Position numbers and translations under genes: made by a program. A stretch of 64,000 bases of DNA from Terfezia claveryi (taxonomy: Eukaryota > Ascomycota > Pezizomycetes > Pezizales > Pezizaceae), in contig WHUX01000209.1 in NCBI GenBank assembly GCA_015179025.1, positions 1 through 64,000 of the forward strand, in the 5' to 3' direction. Positions 1 to 12,744 of this stretch are shown here, piece by piece. Position 1 is the first letter of the stretch, and the number at the start of each line of letters is the position of its first letter. The notes below the pieces were generated by a model. That model searched no databases. It had not been told where the DNA came from and was given only the letters and a program-made list of their open reading frames with translations.

Positions 1-791
1 AAAGATTGTCGAAGGTCTTGAGGAAGTGAAGTAAGTGGTGAATATTCATCTCGATTTTAAGGTGGAGAGGTAAGTGAACTTGTGGAGTTGGTTTGGATAT
101 AGGTTCAGGAGCTGGTGGAGGAGGTGATGACGTTGCAGTTGATGTTGGAGGAATAGGTGATAAGGAAGTAGTTGTATCCGATATAGTTTCAGTCGGATGG
201 AAAGAGTCATACTAGGGAATCATGCTTTATGAATGAGCAGGTGTCCCTTAAAATACTATTCTTCTACTTGTTTTGAATTTCGTATATACTATTGTTGCCA
301 GAGATATTCGTTTGGGAATTCTAAGCTAGTGTATGGGATTACTTCAAGTAGAGAAGCAAGAGGAGAAGCAGTATTCATAGTTGGTGACTGTAATAGATTA
401 GTCGAGTTAGATATAGGTGGAGGTACCCCTTCTGGAGTTGTACTCAGTCTGAAAATGATATCTTGTGCTCGAACTGTATAAGTATGCTTTCTAGAAGGTA
501 CATGGACCTTATAAATAGCTGTGCTATTAGTATAACCAATGAATATACCTTTCTCAGCCCATAGTAGGAGTTTACTGCCTGCAGGTCGTCGTTCCTCAAG
601 TATATGTATATAACATTCCTTGCTGAAGGGTTGAAGGTGAGAGATGGTAGGTTTATTGCTGTGAAAGACCTCGTAGGAGTCTTCCCTTTGACAGTACTAT
701 GAGGTGACCGATTTCAGAGATAGGTCGAAGTTGAGCATGCTTTAGCCCAGAATTTTTTGTCCATATTCGTCAACATAGCCTTCATCATGTT

Positions 792-1202
792 TTATATTGT
801 TCGGTTGAAGTGTTCAGCTACACCATTAGATTCATGAGAGTAAGGGGGCATTAGTTCATGCACGATGCCTTTTGACTTAAAAAACTGTTCAAGATCTTTG
901 TTCACATACTCTCTACCATTATCAGTACGAAACCGTTTAACATGGTGTGATATTTGCTTTTCAACCAAGGTAACAAAGTCTTGGATTGATTTGGTTGAGT
1001 TAAATTTCTGTTTAAAGAAGTAGACCCAAGAAGCATGAGAGTAGTCATCAATAAGTGTGATGAAGTAGCTTGCTCCACCAAAAGAGGGTGTGGGGAGTTT
1101 ACCACTAAGATCTAAGTGAATAAGTTCGAGAATATTAGAGGCACAAGATATTGTAGACTTAGGGACAGAGTAAGTAGATTTGGCAGTATGCATGGCTCGC
1201 AA
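792..1202 (-). pseudogene. copia integrase core fragment
   Basis: The translation shows the retroviral-type integrase (rve) catalytic core: HLDLSGKLPTPSFGG, then YFITLIDDYSHASWVYF, then FRTDNGREYVNKDLEQFF and PPYSHESNGVAEHFNRT. The first Asp, second Asp (TDNG) and the Glu-type region are recognisable. The frame closes shortly after NRT, with RT-side sequence continuing in other frames towards base 1. The core itself is well preserved although the element as a whole is broken, so the insertion may be fairly recent. Confidence 0.75.
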
Positions 1203-1291
1203 TGATAGTTATCAGGGGGTGTTGGGAGAATATCACCGTCAGAGTAGAGTTCTTTATACTTGAAGACAGTAATAGCTTGATGACCGAATAA

Positions 1292-1906
1292 CTAATGCCA
1301 GTGATCGATTGTTTTTCGAGAGGAAGAAACCAATGCCTTTTCATTTGACTCAATAATAAATAGGAGACTTCCAACAAATTCCACCATAAATAACACAAAA
1401 TCATTGCCTTTCTTCATAATATGAAACCCAAAGTCCATAAAAAAAGTGGAAAGACGAGATCGAACAGCATTCCAAGAAAATAGTGAGTAACCAAGAGAAG
1501 GAACATATCGAACATTAACAAGACGAACAGTAGAAGTAGAGCCATTAGGAAATAGACAGTTAAGAAGGACCGTCCCTTTTCCTTTAGCTTCGAGGAGATT
1601 ATTGCCAGCTCCTTCTACAGTTCCACTATCCTCTGAAAAGTTCTCGAAGTATCCTATGTCATTGGTCATGTGAGCACTGTATGCTGTATTGAATTTCCAG
1701 ATGGTTTTTCGGGATGGATTACTGACGCTGAGAGCCTCGTCCTTGGAGCTACCAGAGCTACTAACGATAAGTGCCTGTTCCTTCTTGTCTTCCTTCTTTT
1801 TATCCTTCTTCTTATCCTCATTTGACTTCTTTAACTTCTGGCACTTCTGCCATATATGACCTGTATATTTACCGAGTTGATGCTTCTTGTAATAGGTGCA
1901 TTCCAC
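1292..1906 (-). pseudogene. copia zinc-knuckle and protease-like fragment
   Basis: The N-terminal part carries a degenerate C...GH...C zinc knuckle (GHIWQKC) followed by a Lys-rich stretch. Then comes WKFNTAYSAHMTN, which aligns with the copia protease start, where an Asp is expected in D-S/T-G/A; here Asn stands in its place. LVNVRYVPSLGYSLFS matches the conserved 'L.NV.YVP.L..NL.S' block after the protease. Loss of the catalytic Asp and the nearby stops mark it as inactive. It ends in DHWH, the start of the GAG-pre-integrase region. Confidence 0.6.
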
Positions 1907-2089
1907 ATCAGAGTCCTTATTCTGTTGTTGTGATTGCTGCTGTTGAGGCTTGCCTTTCTTCTTGAAGGAGGCAGAGAGAGCAGTATCCCATTTTTCGATT
2001 TCAGAACCAATAGAAAAAGTCGTAATTTTGCATCGGCATATGTAAGGTCAGACTTAATTCAGAGGTTGTCAACTATATTTGAGTAATGT

Positions 2090-2407
2090 TCAATAAGGAA
2101 GAGAGGAGGATGTCCCTTTTGGCTTCATCCTTATCAAGGAAAGTGCAGAGGATTTGCGATATTCATCTGAAGAGCCAGTGAGAGAGTAAAGTCGAGACCA
2201 CTCAGTCTCATATTGCTCAATGAAATCGGCGAAGGAGGTAGTAGAAGTGTAGGTTGAGGCCAAAGTGAAGAGTGTACGTAGTTGATGTACGAAAGAGAAT
2301 AGGGTATCACGGTAATACTGGTCTTTGAGATGAGTCCAGATTTCATGTAGTGAATCAAACTTGGAGACGACCTTCAGTATAGGTTTGCTGATAATCTGTA
2401 TTAGCAT
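2090..2407 (-). pseudogene. copia gag fragment (UBN2-type)
   Basis: The 105-residue translation contains the features of the gag domain of copia elements: a segment reading SLHEIWTHLKDQYYRDT, then LRTLFTLASTYTSTTSFADF and FIEQYETEWSRLYSLTGSSD. It sits at the 5' end of the retroelement, before the zinc-knuckle region in a different frame. Family assignment is from motif memory; no search was run. It is probably non-functional because the neighbouring pieces are out of frame. Confidence 0.6.
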
Positions 2408-2700
2408 GAGGATAGCTTAATTTTCCATTGCTGCAAAGAGTTCTTTCTCTTCTTGTGTCATATCTGTCACAGGTTTAAGTCCTTCAATAACAAGTTCCTT
2501 ATAACCCATGCCTCTCATAATCATCTTGACAGTATCAGCCCAGTCTTCATAGTTGTCTTTACCGGTAAGCGACTCAATATTGTCAGTTTAACTGGAATAG
2601 GCTTGAAGTCTTTCAGTGGTCGGAAGATTGAAGGTACAGCCTTTCCTTTACTGCCAGAACCAGAACCTGAACTGGATGCCATTGTATAGATATGTGTGGG

Positions 2701-4147
2701 AGGGAAGGTGAATGCGAGAAAGTTATCGAGTTGTCCTGAGCTATTTCAGGCTCATAACCTATTGAAAGGTTACTATGAGCGAGGTATCGCGTAGTAATTA
2801 CGGAGGTAGTAGCGGTGGACAGTAGTGCTATGAAGCAAAGAGTGTGAGTGAATAGAAGTGCGAAAGAGTAGATGGTAGAACTATGTCGAGAGTAGACAGT
2901 CTATTGAGTCTAATCGAGAAGTGTATAGAACTAGATACAGGAGTAGGAAACTCGTATATAATGTATGAGTTAAGGTAAAGATCTAGTAAGAAAGTCTAAG
3001 TTACTTAACTAAGAATAGTATATCATGTATATATGAATGAAGAAATATATGGAGGTATACTACTGAGACAGTAATATGAGTCAATAAATATAATAGAAAG
3101 TCATAGAAGTAGTGATCGTTGAGTCATGACAACTGAACAAGTAAGCAGTAACCTTAAGTAGTAAAGCAGTATCATGTAATGATAATAGATACTAAGTTAG
3201 GAAAGTAAGCAAAGATAATAAGAACATGTGAACGACATGTGAACACATGTGAAAGAAATAATACAGAAGTCTTAATCGGGTAGCAAGTGTCCATATTGGG
3301 TATCAGCATGATGTGAAGTAATCGTAAGAGAGAATAATGTATTGTATAGAAATACTTAACTATATCGAAAGGAAATGATTATTTTCAACAAACTTGGTTC
3401 TATAGATTAAGTGTCAAATCTTTTATAATAAAAGTATAATCCCTTGTATAGGTAGTAACTATCTATTGTATTGTATTAACCCTATTACTTTGATGGTAAG
3501 CATCCTTAAGACCTTTATATATAGCTTCACTAATATTTATACAATATTGAGCTAGAGCCCCAAACTTTAGGATCTGTTTAGTATAATAAGAGATTAAATT
3601 GATTTTTAGGAAATTAAAGTATACTCTTTCTTGTAAAATCTCATTTACTAATTCCTGATAGTGCAAGGTATTTTCTTGATATATCCTAACCTTTTCTGAC
3701 ACCCTGAGGTCTTCAACTAATAATCCTACTTGTTTCTTCAACAAATCCTTATATGCTTTTACAGCAGCTTTTCTTATTTTCTTATCAGCATGAAACTTTA
3801 AGAATATAGCTTTAGTTTCATGAAATATATGCAAATATTCTTATAAATAAGAAACTGTCTTATCTGTATAACTAGGATACTAAGTCATAAGATAGAAGTC
3901 AGTAATGCTACATATACAGTGAATTGCTTAGTTGAACTCCCTATTGAAGTGTTGCCAATAAGACCCACTGCAATACATCGCATAGATATGGGGCCAATAA
4001 TTGTGGAATAGCTACGTCATTGGTGGGCGAGATGTTATTACACTTGTGATATCGATGCTTAGAGTCAATCTTGACGGCGTGAGTGTCAACCCTCCAAGTT
4101 AGGATAGGTAATATCAGTCTTGACGCAAAGGGATACTCCTACGAGAC
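2701..4147. other. AT-rich, TE-flanking DNA
   Basis: No convincing gene apart from one orphan ORF at 3463-3834. The stretch is strongly AT-rich and dense in TA steps, unlike the genic DNA to the right. It probably contains the decayed 5' LTR and leader of the copia element, possibly modified by RIP; I did not compute RIP indices. Confidence 0.5.
3463..3834 (-). CDS. orphan AT-rich ORF, 123 residues
   Basis: An uninterrupted 123-codon frame rich in Lys, Tyr and Leu, mostly helical in character (for example KKQVGLLVEDLRVSEKVR). I do not recognise a family. It lies in TE-derived AT-rich DNA just beyond the copia remnant, so it may be a piece of another mobile-element gene rather than a host gene. 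No splice sites or neighbours support it. Confidence 0.25.
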   Translation of the reverse strand: MHIFHETKAIFLKFHADKKIRKAAVKAYKDLLKKQVGLLVEDLRVSEKVRIYQENTLHYQELVNEILQERVYFNFLKINLISYYTKQILKFGALAQYCINISEAIYKGLKDAYHQSNRVNTIQ

Positions 4148-6934
4148 ATGCAAATTTCCAACCACCGGATGGCCCTTCCTAATAAATGCCTAGCTTTTGA
4201 TAGATCTGCCAGCAACGGTTTCAGGGTGGGGATGGACCTTCCGAATATAAGCACACAATTATATAAAATCTACCTCGATTACATCTCCGTATTTCACCTC
4301 GCTACTATACGTTCCCTTCATGCTACCCAGGCACTAGGCAGCTATGTTAAAGGATGCAGACGACCAAAACCGAGGAGTTTTCTAGTTCCCTTTCAGAGGG
4401 TCCCAAGAACTCATATCAATCAGTACATTGACAGACTTGACATTTCTACACATTTCTACACATTTGACTATGATAGCCGATTGTGCACACCCTGCAATGG
4501 TAGCCTCCCCGAGGATCCCGGCAACTTCTTGTCAAACCTGGCCCCTCACCCACTGGATCAACTATCAACGAATGAGATCGATATTGCTCGCGATGTAGTT
4601 CTTCAAGCGCGGTTGCCTGCTTCCGTTGTCTTTAGGAACACTGCCTTAGAGGAGCCCACTAAGAAAGTTCTCTTGCCTTTCCTGGTCGCTGAGCGCAACG
4701 GGAAGTTGAATGATGCAACATTGCGGCCTCCTCGGCTAGCCCGTGTTTTGTATGACATTGTAACAAGTGATCCAGCATGGGAGTTTTGCGACTCGGTTGT
4801 CAATGTGGAAACCAGCGAAGAGGTCATTTTTGAAGTAGTAGAGCATCACTACCATGCACCCTTAAGTGGGTTCGTTTACATCCTCTCCTTTGGATTATCT
4901 TGTCGAAATTCTAATATGCGCGTTAAGGGACGAAATCCGAGACTTCCCAGAGATCGTAAGAGAGTCCACGATGTTCCAGGGAGCACTGATCGACCTCTCC
5001 CTGCCAGACAATGTTATTGTGGTCATAGATCCCTGGATGTATGGTGGTTGTAGCTCACCTGCGTCGGAACCACGTTATATGCAAGGCTTGGTATACACCA
5101 GAGACCCAGCAACGAATGACCCAGACTCGAATCACTATGCTTTCCCACTTCCTATCATTCCTGTGGTCAACATGGCGACCAGAGAAGTAGTTAGGATTGA
5201 TAAGCTCTGTACAGGAGGCGTCAATGATGGATTCCAGACCGACACACATCCGCAGGATGCCATTGGACATTGCGAGTCCGCAGAGTATATACCGGAATTG
5301 GTCACAGGTGGTTTGAGACAGGATTTAAAACCACTTAATGTACACCAACCGGAAGGGGCTTCTTTCCACGTGACTGGAAACCTTGTCCAATGGCAGAAGT
5401 GGAGGTTCCGAGTGGGTTTCAATTATCGTGAAGGTGCTACTCTTCACGATATCTTGTATGAAGGCAGAAGCATATTTTATCGAATCAGCTATAGTGAGAT
5501 GTCAGTTCCGTATGGCGACCCACGGCCCCCTTACCACCGGAAGCAAGCATTTGACTTTGGGGATGGGGGCGCCGGGCGGGCTACCAACAGCCTTCAGCTG
5601 GGGTGCGATTGTCTTGGAGTCATTAAGGTTGTTCAACCACCACTTTGGAGATCCTATGCTGACTTACAGTTATCAGTACTTTCACGCTGTGATGTCAGAT
5701 GGGCGAGGCAACGGCATGGTTGTTCAAAATGTGATATCATGCACGAGCAAGATAACGGAATTGGGTGGAAACATAGGTATGCCAGGAACCAACATATGGA
5801 ATTCTTTCTAATCCTTTCCGGATCAGCAACTATCGAACGGGTCGTGCTGTCGTCACTCGAAACCGCCTCCTCATAGTCCAATTTGTTATCACTCTGGCTA
5901 ATTATGAGTACGTCTTTGCTTATAACTTTGACCAAGCTGGGGGATTGGCTATCGAGACCCGAGCAACCGGGGTAGTTAGCACCGTGCCAATCGACCCTGG
6001 TAAAACCTCTTTGTGGGGCAATGTGGTGCATCCTGGTGTGTTGGCTCAGAATCACCAGCATCTCTTTTGTGTCCGCATAGACCCTTGGATTGAGGGCCCG
6101 CAGAACACCGTATTATATGAGGAGTCACATATATTACCGTGGGATGAGGAAACTGATCCCTATGGAAATGGATACGAAGTTCGACAAACCGTCTTGAAAA
6201 AGTCCGGTTGGGCCGATGCAGCCCCTCATCACAATCGGGTATTCAAGATCGTCAATCCAAATCATCTGAACCCTATAAGTGGCAGACCTGTGGGATACAA
6301 ATTCGCACTACCTGCAACCCAGCTGATGTTGGCCCACCCAGAAAGTTTAATGGGGAAGAGGGCTGCATATGCTATGCACCACGTAGGTTCACACATGATC
6401 GTCTTATTGCCACAAATCTGATACCTTGATAGATCTGGGTTACCAAATACCGTGATCACGAATATTGGGCAGCAGGGCGATGGACCAATCAGGGTAATGT
6501 CGAAAGGGGTGGTGTCAGGGATATGGTCGACAGGGGCGAGAACACAGAAAACGAGGATATCGTGGTCTGGCACTCATTTGGACTGACACATAATCCACGG
6601 GTGGAGGATTTCCCAGTAATGTGAGTGATAGATAAGTTTCCTTTTAAACTTTGTCTTTATATGGATGCATATATATACAGCGTATAGAGAGAAATGTGTG
6701 ACCCAGACGACATCTAACATTCTCTGTAGGCCTGTCGAGATTCACACAATTCAACTGAAACCTGCAGATTTTTTCACCCGGAATCCCGCAATTGACGTCC
6801 CGTCAACGAAAAATGTAACCTCCCAGTATTACGGGCAAGTTGCTGGTATAATCAGGGCCAATGGGCACACAAAGTGTAATGAGCAACAGAGTAGTGGCAT
6901 CAATGGGTGTTGTGGAGTTAATAATGGTGTTTGA
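4148..6934 (+). CDS. copper-containing primary amine oxidase, one-base frameshift
   Basis: Oxidises primary amines to aldehydes, H2O2 and ammonia using copper and a self-made topaquinone; fungal members are often peroxisomal. Seen: N2 domain start HPLDQLSTNEI, then DPWMYGG, the catalytic-base region YGDPRPPY and FDFGDGGAGRATNSLQLG, the cofactor Tyr in TLANYEYV, copper ligands NHQHLF and the distal HNPRVEDFP. Exons by splice signals: 4148-4869, 4928-5627, 5677-5776, 5827-6382, 6433-6620, 6730-6934. All introns are GT-AG (49-109 nt). The phases close to 823 residues only if one base missing near 5737 is allowed for. The first 130 residues match nothing I know and the true start is uncertain (ATGs at 4148, 4166 and later). 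It is either a young pseudogene or carries a sequence error. Confidence 0.75.
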
Positions 6935-7274
6935 TTTGTTTTCGTTTTATAATTTGGGTTCTACGACAGAATTCTGGATTCTCCTGAGAGCACAAGGGTT
7001 TGTGTAACCTGATCTCTTTTCGTTTTCTAACTATCCAACGGAGGAATGTTTGCTATTTTTATATTCCACCTATCTTTAAGGAGGCTTTTTTTTTTGAATT
7101 GCAGAAGTGTTGTGTTCAATATTGGATACATATAACTGGAGATAAGCAGATTCATTAATCTTACAACCAATACAACCCACCCACCCGGCCATATACAATT
7201 TAGCCCAGCCGAGCACATTCCGCCAAGCCAACCTTCCATTGGACCCAAGGACAAGAGGAACGGAAAGTGCTTTC
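6935..7274. other. convergent 3' intergenic region
   Basis: Spacer of 340 bp between the ends of the amine oxidase (+) and the sulfhydrylase (-). It includes a T-rich run near 7087. No gene seen. Confidence 0.6.
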
Positions 7275-8832
<1,558 letters not shown>

Positions 8833-9661
8833 TGTGAAAAATGTATGGATTGGGGATTTAGTATTACGGATTGGGTATGAACGAAATGACTCCCTGTGCT
8901 GCTGTATTGTGAGAGAACAAAAAGGTGCAAGAAGTTTTCGTAGAGGGTTCTTGAGGGTCCAGTGACAGTACCGTAGAAAATTTAATCGGAAGGATGGTTT
9001 GCCAACTTATAGCTCCAAATCTTCAACAGCACGAAGCTGTAGGCTGGCTCCAGGGTCACTCCCCTCTTTCAAAGATTCTTCGCCCCGCGCGGCGCTGCAA
9101 CTCGCACGCCATCTCGTCTGGTTCCACATACTATGCCATTCCATGCCATGCCATTGATCATCCATCAAGCCATCGAAAGCTCCCTCCATTGCAAAATGGC
9201 GCTATGTGGGGGTGCCGGCGCATTCGTGCAACCAGACTGAAGTAGGCGCAGCTGCTATCTCGACCCGCACACCTCTGCGCGACTGAAATTTGATACATAC
9301 ATTATGTGTTTTTTGAAACACAAATGATCTTCCTGGTTCGAGTGGAGATGCTTTACGTTGTAGCAAGCTAACTGCAGTTTTGTCCAGGCAGCCAATGAAA
9401 GCTCGCCTGTCCGCCTCAGCGGAAGTGGGAGAGCATGCGCAGATGGTGCCATCGAATGCTTGACCGTCTCCTTTGATTTGGGGTGACGAGGTAGCGATCG
9501 TGTACTCCGATACATCACGGAAGTGATTTTCTTTCTTGATGTTATTGTGGAAGGACGTTGCAATTTGAGTGTTTTTTCGGTGAGCAGGGGCAGATTATAT
9601 TTTATAACGGTAGTGACAGGTATATAAGAAAATTTGGAGATTTTAGCAGCAACAAATAAAT
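8833..9661. other. intergenic, promoter side of the sulfhydrylase
   Basis: About 830 bp upstream of the sulfhydrylase. A short run of ATGCCATTCC-like repeats lies near 9131-9160. No convincing gene; the small ORFs here look like chance frames. Confidence 0.5.
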
Positions 9662-9760
9662 GACGTTGTGCCCGAGTGGTTAAGGGGTTTGACTCGAATC
9701 TCCCAAAAGATGGGTATCAAATACGTTCTGCGTGCGCAAGTTCGAATCTTGTCAACGTCG
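9662..9760 (+). tRNA. tRNA-Ser(CGA) with a 17-nt intron
   Basis: Acceptor stem GACGTTG pairs with CAACGTC (9753-9759), with discriminator G at 9760. The D arm begins TGCCCGAGTGGTTAAGGGG. Anticodon stem TTTGA pairs with TCAAA (9717-9721), with anticodon CGA at 9695-9697, reading UCG (Ser). An intron of about 17 nt (9699-9715) follows base 37. A long variable arm, as expected for serine tRNA, is followed by the T arm GCAAG-TTCGAAT-CTTGT. Internal A and B boxes are intact. Confidence 0.93.
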
Positions 9761-9763
9761 ATA

Positions 9764-9770
9764 TTTTTTT
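9764..9770 (+). terminator. RNA polymerase III terminator
   Basis: Seven T residues begin 4 nt after the tRNA-Ser 3' end, the expected Pol III stop signal. Confidence 0.85.
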
Positions 9771-9818
9771 GCATTTTTGCCCCTCTGCTGTACAGTATGT
9801 AGAGCCTGGGATAGAAGC

Positions 9819-9833
9819 TAGTCTGGTTGGCAC
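9819..9833 (+). repeat. dispersed 15-mer TAGTCTGGTTGGCAC, exact copy
   Basis: One of eight copies or near copies of this 15-mer in intergenic DNA of the window (others near 10897, 14537, 41019, 47154, 58274, 61562 and 63538). Here it is followed by AACACC. Function unknown. Confidence 0.6.
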
Positions 9834-10001
9834 AACACCCTCCTGGAAGCTACCCATGTGGCTGATTACCACCTCCGGCCTTCTTCTTCCCCCACCAGCT
9901 CGCCACTCTCCCGATCTCTCCTCCCTCACGCTCCTCCTAAAGAAAATCAAGCCTTATCGACCCCAATACTTCCGCGGCAGAATCGAGTTCCTCATGAGAA
10001 T

Positions 10002-10163
10002 ATGGGGGTTATACCTAAAGATACACCGATAGAGAAAGTTATGGAGTGGGTGGGCTATGAAAACCCACTTATTGTCCGTGTGCGGCCGGAGGTGGAAGTA
10101 GCTAAGACGGAGAAGGAGAAGGAAATTGAGATTGGGAAGGAGTTTGAGGAGGAGAGGGCATGA
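10002..10163 (+). CDS. possible short protein or 3' exon, acidic tail
   Basis: A 53-codon frame from ATG 10002: MGVIPKDTPIEKVMEWVGY, then PLIVRVRPEVEVAKTEKEKE and an acidic end. Composition looks protein-like, but I recognise no family. Upstream sequence in another frame (9857-10030, beginning MWLITTSGLLL) could be a first exon, but I could not find a clean splice join. Could be a chance frame or a gene remnant. Confidence 0.2.
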   Translation: MGVIPKDTPIEKVMEWVGYENPLIVRVRPEVEVAKTEKEKEIEIGKEFEEERA

Positions 10164-10896
10164 GTGGGTATTTTGGATGGAATGTGTACTTAGATAAACT
10201 AATTGTCTTTATGATAAAGATTGGCATGATGGGTTTATACTAACGTAGGTGATTAAGGGGTAGCGGCATATGCTGCTGGGATAAGTTGTTTCTTCTGTCA
10301 TCAGTATTGCTCTTCCGTGGTGAATGGATGCGGAGCTGATACAACGGTGGTTCACTTTCAAGAAAATGGAGTCTCGTCATGATATACTTAGTACTTGGTA
10401 CTGTAAGGAGCATAGTAGTAGAGAATCGAGAAGCCTAGAACTGGCTCTGGACAACCTCGCAGTTACCCTGAACTGGCAGCAGGTTCCTGGGACAGGAGGC
10501 CGTCTTTTATATGCATATGAGCTACTTAGCATGTCGGATCTCCGCAAGGTAGGATATTGTACCGGGAAAACTGGTGAATAAGTTACCTTGTCGGTTTTGA
10601 GACATTTCTAATTACAGAGCGTACTAATACTAATTCTATCTAAATCTGTTGCTTGGACAGGGGGCTCTGCCTCTGTACTGTACAACTCAACACCACGGAC
10701 ATAGCTACATTATCAGAGAGTGAATAATGTTATATATAAAAGTAAATGAACGAATTCCTTTGATTGCCGATAGATAAAGTCCAACAGCGCAAGTCCGACG
10801 AGTCGAACAGATAATCCAACAGACCGAGTACTATAACAGCAGTACAGAAGTAGGAAATACGACCAAAATACAAAAAGAGATAGGTATCATATATCT

Positions 10897-10911
10897 TAGT
10901 CTGGCTGGCAC
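10897..10911 (+). repeat. dispersed 15-mer, one mismatch
   Basis: Reads TAGTCTGGCTGGCAC, one base different from the consensus. Confidence 0.5.
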
Positions 10912-11801
10912 CATATATCTGTACCTACGGAGTATATGCATCCCTAAAGACAGGAATATCACGAGATTTACCCTGTAATGCCCAGTGAATATCCATGTCA
11001 ATCGCTCACAGCGCTAGCAATTTTTTTTCCCTGTACCCGTGTATCTCTGAATATAAGGGGGCAGCGGAGCATGACGTGCCCCGGTTGGATTAAAATAGTT
11101 CGTCACTCGGCGCCGAAAATACCTCGGTGGCTGTTGTTGGAAGTGGAAGTGCGGGACTTCCGCGGATCCGGGTCTACCATTTCCTGATTTGATTGGAGCT
11201 GCCGTACAAGTTTGGTCTGGTTGGCTGTCATACCGCATTCTATATAATTGGAGGCCCCGCAGAAGTGTTACTGTTTGATCTTTGCGTCTCCTCATCCCTC
11301 TCCTAGATTAACTGTGGACTATCCTCTTCATTATAAACCTCTTAATTCGTTTATACGTGGAATATATCCATATACGGGTTGCGGCTCTGCAGTACCTTAT
11401 CCAGTTAGATACACATACCTACAGGTCTACTGCCAGTGTTAGTTTGCCTGTCTGCCAACGAAGCAGGGCCTCTGCTGTTATCCAGGGGACTCGAACATCC
11501 ACTTGCAGCACAACACATCCCCAGGGCAACCTCCATTTCCTCTAGCAACAAGGACAACTTCCCTATCCTAGTTCACTATCCCTGTCATCGAGATAAGGTC
11601 TGGGATTTACTTGATGGTGATGATCTACTATTAACCTCATCTGCTAACGGAACATAACAGCAAACCTGATATATACCATCTGGACTCTGTACAGCTCTTC
11701 TAGTCATCATCTCTTCACATTGAGTACATCACGTTTCGGATTAAGCATCCCATCTCAGCTTCTTACACAAGCTTGGAACCAAACCACGCTAAAGCGACGA
11801 G

Positions 11802-12744
11802 ATGGCATTGAATCCAATTCCAATTTTGAGGATAGTGCAGGGTGTTTTGGCGTTGATTATTGTCGGTACCGCCGGGTATGTTGTGGTATGTTTGGCTCTT
11901 GGAATGCGTTTGGCGAGTCAGTGGGCCGAGTGACTCACGAGCTCTCCTCGTTTTAGAATTATTACAGACAGGCACCAGCACCCAGGAAGGCGCCGAGTGA
12001 AGTAAACTTCTTGATTTGGAATGTATACACCCTCTCACTCCGCTCACAGGTAACGGTGTATAGAGCACTCACATTGAACATAGTTCGTATGGACCGTCCT
12101 CGCGCTTCTCTACCTCGGTCTTGCACCAACATATGTTCCAAACCTCTATCACAAATGGGCAGTTGTGGGAGTCGAGGGATTATCGGTCCTTTTCTGGTAT
12201 GATACTGTCGATCTCTCTATATACAAGAGGCTGATTAATTTAATGTAGGTTTTGTGGATGGGTTGCTATGGCCGCTTGGCTCGGTAATGCTACTGTCTGC
12301 TACGGAACCGTTTGTGGCTGCGCCCGTGCGGCCGTTGTCTTTTCGGTGTTTGAATGGTAGGCCCAAAAGCCCCTTCACGGATAGCGGAGAAGTTAATCGT
12401 TTTCTTGCGCCTAGGATCGCCTGGTGCCTATCATTCGGAATTGTAGTCAAGGCAATTATGGCCTGGAATGCTCGGCAGAACGGCGATGCCGAAGCTGGAC
12501 ATAGCTCACATCAATATGGTGAGAAGCCGGGGCTTCATACACACTTTAATGGACTAAATACTAACTGTATTTCTGTGATTTAGAAGAAAAGCGCCATGGC
12601 GCGTCCTACCCACCCCAATCTACCGGAGCAAACATCTACGAGGCGAACCCGAGCGGCTCGGATATTTACCACGTGCAACCAGACTCTCCACCTCCAGTAC
12701 ATGGTACGAGGATGCCTTCGGCAGGGACCTATGGCGGGAGGTAA
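11802..12744 (+). CDS. MARVEL-domain four-helix membrane protein
   Basis: Small plasma-membrane protein of the fungal MARVEL family; exact role unknown. Exons 11802-11885, 11957-12022, 12084-12196, 12249-12356, 12415-12518 and 12584-12744 close to 211 residues. TM1 is in the first exon (VQGVLALIIVGTAGYVV). FLIWN is followed by FVWTVLALLYLGLAP (TM2), then GVEGLSVLFWFCGWVAMAAW (TM3) and a final helix after IAWCLSFGIVVKAIMAW. The paired aromatic FLIWN/FVWT block and the Trp-rich third helix are typical of fungal MARVEL proteins. The cytosolic tail is Pro/Ser/Tyr-rich and ends in GTYGGR. All introns are 52-71 nt GT-AG. No single exon is long, so naive ORF calling misses this gene. Confidence 0.82.

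Larger units (their letters stand above)
1..2700 (-). mobile_element. Ty1/copia LTR retrotransposon, decayed, cut by the window edge
   Basis: On the minus strand the order is gag-like region (about 2407-2090), zinc-knuckle and protease-like region (1906-1292), integrase core (1202-792) and then the start of the reverse-transcriptase side running off base 1. This order (gag, protease, integrase, RT) is the Ty1/copia order. The reading frame is broken by several stops and shifts between the pieces, so this copy looks dead. The RT and RNase H parts and the 3' LTR should lie to the left of the window. I could not identify a 5' LTR with confidence in the AT-rich DNA at 2700-3460. Confidence 0.8.
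9771..11801. other. gene-poor stretch after the tRNA
   Basis: About 2 kb with no convincing gene. It holds two copies of the dispersed 15-mer (9819 and 10897) and one short Lys/Glu-rich ORF tail (10002-10163). Confidence 0.5.
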
